From contig NZ_PPTG01000009.1 in NCBI RefSeq assembly GCF_002954245.1, positions 429,461-493,460 on the forward strand: a stretch of DNA of 64,000 nt. The letters are read 5' to 3'. This document shows positions 8,691-17,989 of this stretch, piece after piece. The notes beneath the pieces were generated by a model. That model was given only the letters and a program-made list of their open reading frames with translations. It was not told the DNA's origin and searched no databases. How positions within the stretch are numbered: the first letter of the stretch is position 1; each line of letters starts with the position of its first letter. The DNA comes from Cryobacterium aureum (GTDB lineage: Bacteria; Actinomycetota; Actinomycetes; Actinomycetales; Microbacteriaceae). The translations under genes and the position numbers were made by a program.

Positions 8691-9829
8691 GCCGCGTCAT
8701 CCACGAGGGCACGGCCAACGATGAGACGCATGATCTCGTTTGACCCCTCGAGAATCTGGTGCACCCGCAGATCGCGCACGACCTTTTCGATGCCGTAGTC
8801 CGCCAGATACCCGTAGCCGCCGTGCAGTTGCAGCGCGGCGTTGGCCGCGGTGAAACTGACATCCGTGGCAAAGCGCTTGGCCATCGCGCACAGCGAGACG
8901 ACGTCGGGGGCGTTCGTGTCGAGGGCCCAGGCGGCGCGTCGCAGCAGCCCCCGTGCGGCCTGCAGCTCGGTCTCCATGTCGGCGAGCGTGAACAACAGCG
9001 ATTGCTGTTCCACCAGCAGTTTGCCGAAGGCCCTGCGCTCTTTGAGATACCGCACGGCCTGATCGAGGGCCCACTGGGCGCCACCGAGGGAACACGCTCC
9101 CATATTGACGCGGCCACCGTTGAGACCCTTCATGGCGATGTGAAAGCCGGTTCCCTCCTCGCCGAGCAGGTTGGCGACCGGAACGCGCACGTTGTCGAAC
9201 ACCACCTGGCGGGTGGGCTGTGCGTTCCAGCCCATCTTTTTCTCATTGGGGCCAAACGAGAGCCCCGGAGTGCCGTCGGGCACGACGATGGCGCTGATGC
9301 CCTTCGGTCCCGGCCCGCCGGTGCGTGTCATCACGATGTACACGCTTGAGGAGCCGGCACCCGAAATGAACTGCTTCACCCCGTTGATGACGTACTCGTC
9401 GCCGTCGCGCACAGCGGATGTCGTCAGCGCGGACGCGTCGGATCCGGCCTCCGGCTCGGTGAGGCAGTAGCTGCCGAGCTGCTCCATCGAGGCGAGGGCG
9501 GGAACCCACTGCTGGCGCTGCTCCTCGTTGCCGTAGGTGTCGATCATCCAGACCACCATGTTGTGGATCGAGATGTACGCCGCAATAGCCGTATCACCCT
9601 TGGCAATCTCTTCGAAGATGAGCACGGCGTCGCTGCGGGTCAGGCCGGCTCCGCCGACGTCTTCCTGCGCGTAGATGCCGCCGAGACCTAGTTCACCGGC
9701 CTCGCGCAACACGTCCACCGGAAAGTGCTTGGTCTGATCCCATTCGATCGCGTGGGGGGCCAGCGCGGAGGTGGCAAAATCCCGTACGGCGCCGACGAGT
9801 GCCTCTTGGTCCTCAGTAAGGTCGTACAT
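8687..9829 (-). CDS. acyl-CoA dehydrogenase, isobutyryl-CoA dehydrogenase type
   Basis: This 380-residue FAD enzyme has YCLTEPEAGSDAS, MGWNAQPTRQVVFDNV, the CSLGGAQWALDQAV segment and the catalytic glutamate in HQILEGSNEIMR near the C-terminus. The MGWN and GLNGGR..MGACSLG pattern is typical of ACAD8-like isobutyryl-CoA dehydrogenases, which make methacrylyl-CoA. Electrons would pass to the ETF encoded upstream at 12378-14150. It follows mmsA by a single base and overlaps the hydrolase gene by 4 bp. Substrate choice is an inference from operon context plus these motifs. Confidence 0.92.
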   Translation of the reverse strand: MYDLTEDQEALVGAVRDFATSALAPHAIEWDQTKHFPVDVLREAGELGLGGIYAQEDVGGAGLTRSDAVLIFEEIAKGDTAIAAYISIHNMVVWMIDTYGNEEQRQQWVPALASMEQLGSYCLTEPEAGSDASALTTSAVRDGDEYVINGVKQFISGAGSSSVYIVMTRTGGPGPKGISAIVVPDGTPGLSFGPNEKKMGWNAQPTRQVVFDNVRVPVANLLGEEGTGFHIAMKGLNGGRVNMGACSLGGAQWALDQAVRYLKERRAFGKLLVEQQSLLFTLADMETELQAARGLLRRAAWALDTNAPDVVSLCAMAKRFATDVSFTAANAALQLHGGYGYLADYGIEKVVRDLRVHQILEGSNEIMRLIVGRALVDDAA

Positions 9830-9830
9830 G

Positions 9831-11348
9831 TCAGTGCATCTGGGGCATGACGAAGCTCGCGCCCTCTTTGATTCCGGAGGGCCAGCGCGACGTGACCGTC
9901 TTGGTTTTCGTATAGAACTTGAACGAATCGGTACCGAACTGGTTCAGATCGCCAAAGCCGGACTTCTTCCACCCCCCGAAGCTGTGGTACGCGATGGGCA
10001 CCGGAATCGGAACGTTCACTCCGACCATGCCGGTGTTGACGCGGGCCGTGAAGTCGCGGGCGGTGTCACCATCGCGGGTGAAGATGGACACCCCGTTGCC
10101 GTACATGTGCTCCGACGGCAGACGCAGGGCCGCCTCATAATCTTCGGCACGGGTGACGATGAGCACCGGGCCGAAGACCTCTTCCAGGTAGATCCTCATC
10201 GACGGGGTCACGTGGTCGAAGAGTGTCGGGCCGAGATAGAAACCGTTCTCAAAGCCGTCGACGACGAAACCGCGCCCGTCGGCGAGCAGTTCGGCACCCT
10301 CATCGATGCCGATCTGAATGTACTCGGAGACCTTCGCCACGGCGGCCTCCGACACGAGGGGGCCGTAGTCGGAGTTTGGGTCGAGGGCCGGGCCGACCTT
10401 GAGGCTTCTGACCCGCTCGACGAGTTTGGCCACGAGCGCGTCAGCCGTGGCCTCTCCCACGGGCACCGCGACGGAAATGGCCATGCAGCGCTCCCCCGCT
10501 GAACCATATCCGGCACCGATGAGGGCATCGGCGACCTGATCCAGATCTGCGTCCGGCATGATGATCATGTGGTTCTTGGCACCACCGAAGCACTGGGCGC
10601 GTTTGCCCTGGGCCGCGGCCGTCTCGTAGATGTATTGGGCGATCGGGGTCGACCCCACGAAGCCGATCGCCTTGACTCGATCGTCATTCAGCAGCGTGTC
10701 GACGGCTTCCTTGTCGCCGTTGACGACGTTGAACACCCCCTCGGGCAGTCCGGCCTCGATGAACAGCTCGCCGAGGGCCAGCGGAACGGATGGGTCACGC
10801 TCCGACGGCTTGAGGATGAACGCGTTACCGGCCGCGAGGGCGGGGCCGGCCTTCCACAGCGGAATCATCGCGGGAAAGTTGAAGGGCGTAATGCCGGCGA
10901 CGACGCCGAGCGGCTGGCGCATCGAGTAGACGTCGATTCCGGTTCCCGCGCCGGTCGTGTAGTCGCCCTTCAGCAGGTGCGGAGCGCCCACAGCAAATTC
11001 GACGACCTCGACTCCGCGCTGGATGTCACCCTTCGCATCCTCGAAGGTCTTGCCGTGCTCGGAGGAGAGCAGCCGGGCGAGTGAGTCCATGTCGCGCTCA
11101 ACGAGTGCGAGAAAGCGCAATAGCACGCGGGCGCGGCGCTGGGGGTTCCAGGCGGCCCACTCGACCTGTGCAATTTCTGCATTGGCGATGACGGCTTCAA
11201 CTTCGGCCTGGGAGGCCAGCGGCACGCGTCCCTGCACGGCTCCCGTGCTCGGGTCAAAGACATCGCCGAAGCGACCGGAGGTGCCCTCGATGTGCTTTCC
11301 GCCGACGAAGTGGGTCAATTCTCGAACCAGCGTCAATTCCTGAACCAT
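9831..11348 (-). CDS. mmsA: CoA-acylating methylmalonate-semialdehyde dehydrogenase
   Basis: This 505-residue aldehyde dehydrogenase converts methylmalonate semialdehyde to propionyl-CoA with NAD and CoA. The signature stretch FGGAKNHMIIMPDADLDQ and the catalytic cysteine in YGSAGERCMAISVAV are characteristic of MmsA, as is FILKPSERDPSVPL. It is the first gene of a five-gene operon (mmsA, acyl-CoA dehydrogenase, hydrolase, mmsB, crotonase). AGGAG precedes the ATG at 11348. A tandem pair of type 2 operators lies 52-89 bp upstream and probably controls the whole operon. Confidence 0.95.
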   Translation of the reverse strand: MVQELTLVRELTHFVGGKHIEGTSGRFGDVFDPSTGAVQGRVPLASQAEVEAVIANAEIAQVEWAAWNPQRRARVLLRFLALVERDMDSLARLLSSEHGKTFEDAKGDIQRGVEVVEFAVGAPHLLKGDYTTGAGTGIDVYSMRQPLGVVAGITPFNFPAMIPLWKAGPALAAGNAFILKPSERDPSVPLALGELFIEAGLPEGVFNVVNGDKEAVDTLLNDDRVKAIGFVGSTPIAQYIYETAAAQGKRAQCFGGAKNHMIIMPDADLDQVADALIGAGYGSAGERCMAISVAVPVGEATADALVAKLVERVRSLKVGPALDPNSDYGPLVSEAAVAKVSEYIQIGIDEGAELLADGRGFVVDGFENGFYLGPTLFDHVTPSMRIYLEEVFGPVLIVTRAEDYEAALRLPSEHMYGNGVSIFTRDGDTARDFTARVNTGMVGVNVPIPVPIAYHSFGGWKKSGFGDLNQFGTDSFKFYTKTKTVTSRWPSGIKEGASFVMPQMH

Positions 11349-11399
11349 CGAATCTCCTGCTTTCCGGTCACCGCTATGGTGACTCGCTCACGAACAATA

Positions 11400-11437
11400 T
11401 ACTAGGAAGTACAAGTATTTACTAGGTAGCACAAGTA
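11400..11437. promoter_or_regulatory. tandem type 2 operators before mmsA
   Basis: TACTAGGAAGTACAAGTA (11400-11417) and TACTAGGTAGCACAAGTA (11420-11437) start exactly 20 bp apart, so both copies face the same side of the helix. The arrangement recurs at 14208 and 52070. Confidence 0.75.
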
Positions 11438-11462
11438 AATGAAATGGTAGTCGGCAGCGGAA

Positions 11463-12368
11463 TCAGCGCGTGACGGATCCCGTCAGGGCTGCGATGGAGC
11501 GCAGAAAGAGCGGCCGCGCGGCGAACCAGGCAGCGACCATGACGATCACCGAGACGGCAAATATCCAGAAACCGACCCAGCTCTCGCTGTCGCTTCCCCC
11601 GTACATGTGGTTCAGATTGCGCAACAGGCCGGTACTGAACACCAGCGCCACGTGCACGACGATGAAGAAGACGAAGTAGAGCATCACGGGAAAGTGGATG
11701 GCCCTGGCCAGTTCCAACGGATAGGCCCGGTTGAGCGCGACCGCATTTTTGGGCCAGGCACCGGACAGCCGCAGCCCGGTAATGACGGCCAGCGGCGCCG
11801 CAATGAACACCGTGACGAAGTAGGCCAGAAGCTGCAGGCTGTTGTAGTTGATCCACCCGTTTTCGGTGGGCCAGTTCAGCGAGGTATACTGCAGGCCGGC
11901 GGACAGCGCATTGGGAAATACGTCCCAACTTATAGGCACGAGGCGCAGCCACTGGCCGGTCGCGAAGATCAGCACGTAGAAGACGAGCCCGTTGAGCACC
12001 CAGAGCGCGTCGAGGCTGAGGTGAAACCAGAGGGTCAGGCTGATCTTGGCCGGAGGATTCTTGGTTCGCATCAGGCCCGTGTTGTTACGCGTCCAGTTCG
12101 CCGTTGGCCGGGTGGTCGTGCGCACCTGCCACCCGCTGCGAATGATCAGCAGCAGGAAGAACGAGCTCAGAAAGTGCTGCCAGGCGAGCCAGGCCGGAAA
12201 CCCGACGGGAGCCCCGGCCGGCACTGCTGCCTCACCGGGATACTCGGCCAGAAACGACTGGACCCCCGGCAAGGTCCGCAGCCCCTGCGTAACCAGAACG
12301 ACGGCGGCTAGCCCGACCAGCACCGCCGGAACGATCCAGACCAGCTTGAACCACTTGCTCGTGCGCAT
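11463..12368 (-). CDS. membrane cytochrome b-type protein next to ETF
   Basis: This 301-residue protein has about five hydrophobic segments and spaced histidines (LAWQHFLSSFF, LWFHLSLDALW, ARAIHFPVMLYFVFFIVVHVAL) resembling di-haem cytochrome b561 or the formate-dehydrogenase/thiosulfate-reductase cytochrome b class. It lies 9 bp after etfA in the same operon. No ETF:quinone oxidoreductase gene is visible, so this protein may pass electrons from ETF to the quinone pool. That role is inferred from position only. The haem ligands cannot be assigned with certainty. Confidence 0.75.
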   Translation of the reverse strand: MRTSKWFKLVWIVPAVLVGLAAVVLVTQGLRTLPGVQSFLAEYPGEAAVPAGAPVGFPAWLAWQHFLSSFFLLLIIRSGWQVRTTTRPTANWTRNNTGLMRTKNPPAKISLTLWFHLSLDALWVLNGLVFYVLIFATGQWLRLVPISWDVFPNALSAGLQYTSLNWPTENGWINYNSLQLLAYFVTVFIAAPLAVITGLRLSGAWPKNAVALNRAYPLELARAIHFPVMLYFVFFIVVHVALVFSTGLLRNLNHMYGGSDSESWVGFWIFAVSVIVMVAAWFAARPLFLRSIAALTGSVTR

Positions 12369-12377
12369 GGGCGTGGC

Positions 12378-13352
12378 CTACTTCTTGCCGCGGGACTCGA
12401 TCGCCGCGATGAGCTGCGGCACCACGGTGAAGACATCCCCGACGATGCCGAAGTCGGCGATGTCGAAAATGGGGGCGTCCGCGTCTTTGTTGATGGCCAC
12501 GATCGTCTTGGCGGTTTGCATTCCCGCGCGGTGCTGAATGGCGCCCGAGATGCCGAGTGCCACGTAGAGCTGCGGCGAGACGGTGACACCGGTCTGACCG
12601 ACCTGGCACGCCTGCGCGACGAAACCGGCATCGACCGCCGCACGGGAGGCCCCTACGGCGGCGCCGAGCGCATCCGCCAGCTGATCTACGAGTGAAAACT
12701 TCTCCTGCGAGCCGAGCCCTCGGCCTCCGGACACGACCCGGGTCGCACCGCGCAGCCCCGGCCGGGTCGACGCGACGACGACGTCAATGACCTCATCGAT
12801 CACGGCCGAGTTGCTGGCGTCGCTCGTCAGCGACACGGTCGTGACGACGGGCACCGCGGCATCCGCTGCCCCTTCGATCACACCTTCGCGAACGGTCACG
12901 ATCATCGGCCCGCCCTGCACGGTGGATTCGACCGTGTACGCGCCGCCGAACACCGAGTGAGTGGCGACGATGGTCAGGCCCTCGGAGCGCAAGTTGACCG
13001 CATCGATCACGAGTCCGGCACCAATTCGCACCCCCAGGCGGGCGGCAACGTCACGGCCTTCGACCGAATTCACCGTCAGAATTGCTCCGGGTGCCAGGGT
13101 CGACACGGCCGCGGCCAGGGCGTCGACCTGCGGCGCGACCAGCAGCGTGCCCCCCTGGTCGATCTCGGCCAGGAACACCTGAGCGGCTCCGAGATTACCG
13201 AGTCGTTCGACGAGTGCGCTTCCCGCCCCCGGCGTGGTGACCACGACGGCGACCGGAGAGCCAATCCGGGCGGCGGCAGCGAGCAGCGATGAGGTCGAGT
13301 CCCTCAGGTCGCCGTTACTGGAAACTTCGATGAGCGCAAGAATGTTCGACAT
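12378..13352 (-). CDS. etfA: electron transfer flavoprotein alpha subunit
   Basis: This 324-residue protein has the C-terminal FAD domain of Etf[49 protein letters not shown] and [19 protein letters not shown]. The soluble heterodimer with EtfB accepts electrons from acyl-CoA dehydrogenases such as that at 8687. AAAGGA precedes the ATG at 13352 and the gene follows etfB by 15 bp. Confidence 0.95.
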   Translation of the reverse strand: MSNILALIEVSSNGDLRDSTSSLLAAAARIGSPVAVVVTTPGAGSALVERLGNLGAAQVFLAEIDQGGTLLVAPQVDALAAAVSTLAPGAILTVNSVEGRDVAARLGVRIGAGLVIDAVNLRSEGLTIVATHSVFGGAYTVESTVQGGPMIVTVREGVIEGAADAAVPVVTTVSLTSDASNSAVIDEVIDVVVASTRPGLRGATRVVSGGRGLGSQEKFSLVDQLADALGAAVGASRAAVDAGFVAQACQVGQTGVTVSPQLYVALGISGAIQHRAGMQTAKTIVAINKDADAPIFDIADFGIVGDVFTVVPQLIAAIESRGKK

Positions 13353-13367
13353 GGACGAGTCCTTTTC

Positions 13368-14150
13368 CTAAATCAGGTGGCCAGCGACGAGAAAATCCGC
13401 GAGCTCGACGCCGGCGTTTCCCTCATCAACGATTTTTGTGCCCGCGGTGCGGGCCGGACGCTTGGTCGCCTGCAGCACCACAGAACGCCCCACACCGGCG
13501 AAGGTGACGGCCGGGTCGATGCCGAGGTCGCCGAGCGATGCCACCCGAAAAGGCTTCTTCTTGGCCGACATGATGCCTCGGAAGTTGGGAAAACGGGCCT
13601 CCGGCAGGTTCTCGGTGATCGAGATGACTGCCGGCAGGGACGCGTGCACGCGCAGAGTTCCCTGCCCGGTCGCGCGCTCCCCGGCCACCTGGTCAGCGGA
13701 GATGTCGACGGACTCCAGAAATGTCATGTGCGCAAGGCCCAGGTGTTCAGCCACCATGGCGGGCACAACGCCGCCACCGCCATCCGTCGACTCGTTGCCC
13801 GCGATGACCAGGTCGAATCCGGTGCTCGTGAGCGCGGCCGCGATCGCGGCAGCGGTCCAGCCGGCATCAGCACCCTCAAGCGCGGCATCCAGAACGTGAA
13901 CGGCCGAGTCGGCACCCATGGCCAACCCCTTACGCAGGCCCACCGTGACCGCTTTCGACCCCATCGACAGCACGACCACTTCGGTGCCCTTGTGGGCGTC
14001 TTTGTAGCTCAGCGCCACTTCGAGCGCGCGCTCGTCGATCTCATCGATGACGGCGTCGCTGCCCGCACGATCGATCCAGCCGGTCGTTGGGTCCAGGGTT
14101 CGCTCGCCATATGTATCCGGCACCTGCTTCACGAGAACAATGATCTTCAC
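13368..14150 (-). CDS. etfB: electron transfer flavoprotein beta subunit
   Basis: This 260-residue EtfB has KIIVLVKQVPDTYGERTL at the N-terminus and the ETF beta signature region around VHASLPAVISITENLPEARF. It binds AMP and carries electrons with EtfA. The start is a GTG at 14150 with GGAG 8 nt upstream. It is the first gene of the etfBA-cytochrome b operon and diverges from the thiolase gene over a shared pair of type 2 operators. Confidence 0.94.
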   Translation of the reverse strand: MKIIVLVKQVPDTYGERTLDPTTGWIDRAGSDAVIDEIDERALEVALSYKDAHKGTEVVVLSMGSKAVTVGLRKGLAMGADSAVHVLDAALEGADAGWTAAAIAAALTSTGFDLVIAGNESTDGGGGVVPAMVAEHLGLAHMTFLESVDISADQVAGERATGQGTLRVHASLPAVISITENLPEARFPNFRGIMSAKKKPFRVASLGDLGIDPAVTFAGVGRSVVLQATKRPARTAGTKIVDEGNAGVELADFLVAGHLI

Positions 14151-14207
14151 TTTTTCACTCCTTATATATAGGCGAGCCAGGCAGCAAGTACAGCTTCCTC
14201 AGTAATA

Positions 14208-14245
14208 TACTAGGAAGGTCTAGCATTTACTAGGACTTAGTTATA
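14208..14245. promoter_or_regulatory. tandem type 2 operators between etfB and thiolase
   Basis: TACTAGGAAGGTCTAGCA (14208-14225) is followed by a weaker copy, TACTAGGACTTAGTTATA (14228-14245), again with a 20-bp period. The pair lies between divergent genes and can serve both. Confidence 0.7.
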
Positions 14246-14294
14246 TATTTTTTAGAGAATCCACCTACGACACCTCTCACCTTTGGAGCAAGAA

Positions 14295-15485
14295 ATGAAG
14301 AATTCCGTCATCGTCGCCGGCGCCCGCACACCGATTGGAAAACTGCTCGGCTCGCTCGGCTCGCTCACCGCCGCGGAGCTCGGCGGCGTTGCCGTGCGGT
14401 CAGCGCTGGAACGGGCGGGGATCGCCGCTACCGAGGTTGACGCGGTCATCATGGGAAACGTGGTGCAGGCCGGCGTCGGCGCTAACCCGGCCAGGCTTGC
14501 GGCAATCAGCGGGGGCATCCCGCTGTCCGTCCCGGCCACAACCGTCAATAAACTCTGTCTTTCGGGCCTCACCGCTCTCGCACAGGCCGACCAGGCCATT
14601 CGCACCGGGTACAGCACCATCGTGGTCGCCGGCGGATTCGAGTCGATGACCAACGCTCCCTACCTGCTTCGCGGCGCGCGCAAGGGCTTCAAACACGGCC
14701 CCACCGCGCTTGAAGACGCTCTCGACCGGGACGCGCTGACCTGTGGCATCGAACAGCAGAGCATGGGGGCATCCACTGAACAGCACCAGGCCCCCCTGAA
14801 CATCAGCCGCGCCGAACAGGACGAATTCTCCGCGTCATCCCATCAAAAGGCTGCCGCAGCGATCGCGGCCGGTCGTTTCGCCGGTGAGATCACACCCGTG
14901 ACCGTGACGACGCGCGCGGGCGACACCATCGTCGACACCGATGAAGGAGTGCGCGGGGGTGCCACTGCCGAGAAACTCAGCGGCCTGCGCCCAGCGTTCG
15001 CCGTTGACGGAACGATCACGGCCGGATCATCGGCTCAGCTCTCCGACGGCGGCGCCGCCCTCGTCGTGATGGACAAGGACGAAGCAATCCGTCGCGGGCT
15101 CGACTGGCTGGCCGAGATCGTCAGCTACGGTACGGTCGCCGGCCCCGATGCGTCGCTGCTGCTGCAGCCCGCCGGTGCGATTCGGGACGCACTGCGTCGC
15201 TCGGGTTCGCTCGCGATCGGTGACCTGGATGTCGTGGAAATCAACGAGGCATTTGCCGGCGTCGCGCTCGCATCGACTCGGCAGCTGGGGCTCGACATCG
15301 ACCGGGTCAATCCCAACGGAGGATCGATCGCCCTTGGCCATCCCGTCGGGATGAGTGGTGCCCGCCTCGTGCTGACCCTGGCTCTCGAACTGAAGCGTCG
15401 CGGCGGCGGCATCGGCGCCGCCGCCCTCTGCGGGGGCGGCGGCCAGGGAGACGCACTCATCATTCGCGTTCCCCGCAACGACTGA
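14295..15485 (+). CDS. acetyl-CoA C-acyltransferase (thiolase)
   Basis: This 396-residue thiolase carries the acylated cysteine in TTVNKLCLSGL (usually NKVCGSG), the NEAFAGVAL segment with histidine-bearing NPNGGSIALGHPVG, and the C-terminal LCGGGGQGDALI cysteine. It cleaves 3-ketoacyl-CoA with CoA to acetyl-CoA and a shortened acyl-CoA, a step needed after ring opening. The ATG at 14295 has GGAG 6 nt upstream. It is divergent from etfB and shares its type 2 operators, so it probably belongs to the lower-pathway regulon. Confidence 0.93.
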   Translation: MKNSVIVAGARTPIGKLLGSLGSLTAAELGGVAVRSALERAGIAATEVDAVIMGNVVQAGVGANPARLAAISGGIPLSVPATTVNKLCLSGLTALAQADQAIRTGYSTIVVAGGFESMTNAPYLLRGARKGFKHGPTALEDALDRDALTCGIEQQSMGASTEQHQAPLNISRAEQDEFSASSHQKAAAAIAAGRFAGEITPVTVTTRAGDTIVDTDEGVRGGATAEKLSGLRPAFAVDGTITAGSSAQLSDGGAALVVMDKDEAIRRGLDWLAEIVSYGTVAGPDASLLLQPAGAIRDALRRSGSLAIGDLDVVEINEAFAGVALASTRQLGLDIDRVNPNGGSIALGHPVGMSGARLVLTLALELKRRGGGIGAAALCGGGGQGDALIIRVPRND

Positions 15486-15493
15486 CGGAAACC

Positions 15494-15531
15494 AAAAGAG
15501 TACACCGCCCTCGCGGACGGTGTACTCTTTT
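15494..15531. terminator. bidirectional rho-independent terminator
   Basis: AAAAGAGTACACCG and CGGTGTACTCTTTT form a perfect 14-bp stem with a 10-nt loop. With A-runs and T-runs at both ends it serves the convergent thiolase and monooxygenase genes. Confidence 0.9.
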
Positions 15532-15547
15532 TGGCGGACGGGCGAGC

Positions 15548-16675
15548 CTAGGCGGTAGCGCCGACCTTCTCGGGAAGCTTGATGCGCGGTGCCACTTCCT
15601 TGGACAAAAGCTCCAGCGAGTGGAACCACGGAGCGGGGTCGTCGTAGTAGTCGTGGGATTCGACCTGCAGCGTTCCCCAGCCGCCACTCTTCTCGAAGAG
15701 GGTGCTGATCTTGTCCACAACGGTGTCGGGCGAGCCGACCACGAAGACGTTGTCAACGATCCACTCAAGGTTGACGTCGCCTCGCTCGGCGCCGGCGTCC
15801 TTGATGAAACCGTCCATCATGCCGAAGCGGAACCAGATCGGGATCAGGTAGTGCTCGAAGCAGTATCCGATAGGGCCCTCCATGACCTCGCGCTTGGCTT
15901 CCTTGTCGGTGTCGCCCACGAAGACGGTCTGCGACACGTGGTAGCGGGCCCGGTCGGGCACGTGCCCATTGGCGAGCGCTGCGGTGGAGTAGGTCTCCCA
16001 GTGAGTCTTGAGCGCGTCCAGCCCAGAGAAGATGGAGATCGGGCGGAATCCCCGCTCCCCGGCGAATTTCATCGACGGAGACTTCGCGCTGAATCCGGTG
16101 ACGGCGATCTCCGGGGCGACTCCGCCCCAGGGGCTGAAGTCCGCGAGCAGGTGCTGCTCATCGTTTGGATCGTCTGAAACCGTCTGCTCCGGGTAGCCGG
16201 CATTCCAGAACTTGCCCTCGAAGAAGAACGGATCCCGCTTCCAGATTTTCTCCATGATCTCGAGCGACTCACGCACCATCGTGTTGGTGAATTCGGTGTC
16301 CGCACCATTCTTGATCCCGTGGATCAAGGAGGACTGAGGATAGGCCCCCGCGCCGATTCCCAGGAAGTAGCGGCCCTGCAGGATCTGTGACAGCCAGCCA
16401 ATCTGAATGGCCAGCTTGGCCGGGTGCTGATGCGGGAGGATGTGCGCCATCGGCGCGAATCTGATGTGTTCCGTCTGCAGCGCCGCCGCAGCGATGATGA
16501 GTTCCGGGTTAGGGATGTTCTCCCACTGCTGCGAGGCGTGCTCGGAGATCATCATCGACGTCAGGCCCGCCTTGTCGGCGGCGATCGCACTCTGCACGCC
16601 CCACTCGAACGTCTCTCGAGCCGTGTGCTCCGGCCGCATGTACGGGTGAAAGATCAAACCAGTTTCCATTGCCAT
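15548..16675 (-). CDS. camE36: LLM-class flavin monooxygenase resembling 3,6-diketocamphane 1,6-monooxygenase
   Basis: This 375-residue bacterial-luciferase-like protein acts as a type II (FMN-dependent) Baeyer-Villiger monooxygenase. The N-terminus MAMETGLIFHPYMRP, ISEHASQQWENIPNPEL, FAPMAHILPHQHPAKLA, GRYFLGIGAGAYPQ and the end region HDYYDDPAPWFHSLELLSKE agree closely with what I remember of CamE36 from Pseudomonas putida. That enzyme inserts oxygen into 3,6-diketocamphane, a ring-opening step for (-)-camphor, using FMNH2 from a separate reductase. It lies 79 bp after the SnoaL-like gene in one operon under a type 1 operator. Assignment is from memory; an alignment would settle it. Confidence 0.85.
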   Translation of the reverse strand: MAMETGLIFHPYMRPEHTARETFEWGVQSAIAADKAGLTSMMISEHASQQWENIPNPELIIAAAALQTEHIRFAPMAHILPHQHPAKLAIQIGWLSQILQGRYFLGIGAGAYPQSSLIHGIKNGADTEFTNTMVRESLEIMEKIWKRDPFFFEGKFWNAGYPEQTVSDDPNDEQHLLADFSPWGGVAPEIAVTGFSAKSPSMKFAGERGFRPISIFSGLDALKTHWETYSTAALANGHVPDRARYHVSQTVFVGDTDKEAKREVMEGPIGYCFEHYLIPIWFRFGMMDGFIKDAGAERGDVNLEWIVDNVFVVGSPDTVVDKISTLFEKSGGWGTLQVESHDYYDDPAPWFHSLELLSKEVAPRIKLPEKVGATA

Positions 16676-16754
16676 TTTTCTGCCCTCTTCGTTGAAGTAG
16701 TTTGGTGCAAATCGGTGTTCGGTGAAAGTCGTGTGCGTGCGCGCAGCCGGCTTG

Positions 16755-17168
16755 CTACGCGAAGAAGATGTCGTAGGCGTGCTTGGTGTCCATGTATTCC
16801 TTGACCCGAAGAATCTTGCCTTCGGACATCTCGAACAGAAAGTGGTAGCTGTTCTGGTAGACGCGGCCGTTGTTCAGCTCGGCGAAAGACTCCGCTTCAA
16901 CGGCAACCTTGTCTCCCTGGGCGATCGCGGAGGTCGGAGTCATCGCCAGCGCCCCGAGGGTATACACCGAGGTGACGCCGGTGAGGAGCTCACCAAAGGC
17001 CGCTTTCGTGTAGGTACCGGACATTCCCTCAATGCCACCTGATACCCAGTACGTGGCGTCGGGATGCAGCAGTTCCAGAATGTCCGCCACGTTTCCCGTA
17101 GAGAAAACCGCGGCGAATTGATTGGCCAACTCCACGTTCTGCTCCGGCGTTGTCCTGGTTATGGTCAT
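16755..17168 (-). CDS. SnoaL-like/NTF2-fold protein
   Basis: This 137-residue small alpha+beta barrel protein has NQFAAVFSTGNVADILELLHPDATYWV at the start and YHFLFEMSEGKILRVKEYMDT at the end, the usual pattern of the SnoaL/limonene-epoxide-hydrolase/ketosteroid-isomerase fold. Members isomerise, hydrolyse or merely bind cyclic substrates. It is the first gene of an operon with the CamE36-like monooxygenase. A role on the bicyclic ketone or lactone, such as lactone opening, is possible but unproven. Two other NTF2-fold proteins lie at 18096 and 37554. Confidence 0.82.
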   Translation of the reverse strand: MTITRTTPEQNVELANQFAAVFSTGNVADILELLHPDATYWVSGGIEGMSGTYTKAAFGELLTGVTSVYTLGALAMTPTSAIAQGDKVAVEAESFAELNNGRVYQNSYHFLFEMSEGKILRVKEYMDTKHAYDIFFA

Positions 17169-17284
17169 GTCGCGCTCCTTTACGTGCCTCGGGGGAGAAC
17201 GTCATCGTTCCGGGGACCCCCGCTCCTGCTCCTGAGGCACCGGCGGGGAGTATTACCGCCCCCGCGCCTCGATGTATAAACCCT

Positions 17285-17300
17285 TTCACAGGTACGTTGA
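17285..17300. promoter_or_regulatory. weak type 1 operator copy
   Basis: On the minus strand this reads TCAACGTACCTGTGAA, which keeps the left half and a degraded right half. It starts 21 bp from the stronger copy at 17306. Confidence 0.45.
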
Positions 17301-17305
17301 CCCTG

Positions 17306-17321
17306 TCAACGGAAACGTTGA
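17306..17321. promoter_or_regulatory. type 1 operator before the SnoaL-CamE36 operon
   Basis: TCAACGGAAACGTTGA, a perfect match to both half-sites. It lies 138 bp before the SnoaL-like gene and contains TTGACA on the minus strand. Confidence 0.75.
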
Positions 17322-17364
17322 AAATTCAAGTCTCGGCACTGATCCGGTGGCGCCGTTTACGCGT

Positions 17365-17975
17365 CGTTCAGCGCCATTTCGCTCAATTCCCACCGCAGGC
17401 CACCTTGTTGATCTTCGTGGCCGACATGGGCCACTCGGAGGCGGTCTTGTCCGGATCGCGGCAGCACCCCTCCATCAGCAGGTACCCGCGCACCAAGATC
17501 TCTCCGATGGTTCCGCGAGGGCTGTCGAGCCCGGTCTCGGGGTCGATGATGCGCACCTCGACGCCACTTACCGGTTTACCCCCGGTCGTCGCGCGCATCT
17601 CCGCGGAGCCGTCGAGAGGGGACATCGCGTAGTAACCCGAGAGCTCCGACATGCCGGAGCCATTGACGTGGGTCGCCTGCGGCAACATCGCCTGGACTTC
17701 ACGAAGAAAACTCGCAGGCCCGATCAGGCTGATCGAGGTGACGGTCGCGAGATCGTCCGGGCTGAATCCCGGAGCGGTCCCCAAGCCGTTCATGATCGCC
17801 TGAAATCATGGCCAGAGCGAGGTCACACGGTGTTGACGAATCAGCTCGAGAGCGCGCGGGCCGTCGAAATGGGTATCCGACACGAAGGTGCCGCCGAGCC
17901 CGATCGACCCGAGCATGACCTGCATTGCGGCAATGTGAAAAAGCGGCCCCGGGCACCAATCACCGTAGAACGACT
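17365..17975 (-). pseudogene. decayed partial copy of the CoA ligase at 22641-24284
   Basis: The stretch is collinear with about 23.55-22.66 kb. It keeps HVNGSGMSELSGYYAMSPLD, MRATTGGKPVSGVEVRIIDP and the C-terminal SEWPMSATKINKVA, but the part coding for motifs A8 to A9 (roughly from DPDKTA to SEWPM) is deleted and the frame is broken near 17800. The N-terminal half is missing. It is a non-functional remnant of a duplicated AMP-forming acyl-CoA ligase. Its high similarity to the intact copy points to a fairly recent duplication followed by decay. Confidence 0.85.
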
Positions 17976-17989
17976 TCACGTTCACTCAC

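Noticed and set aside
9771..10502. Plus-strand open frame of 243 codons
   Set aside because: It lies opposite mmsA, whose MmsA motifs are unmistakable. No ribosome site or domain is visible in the antisense frame.
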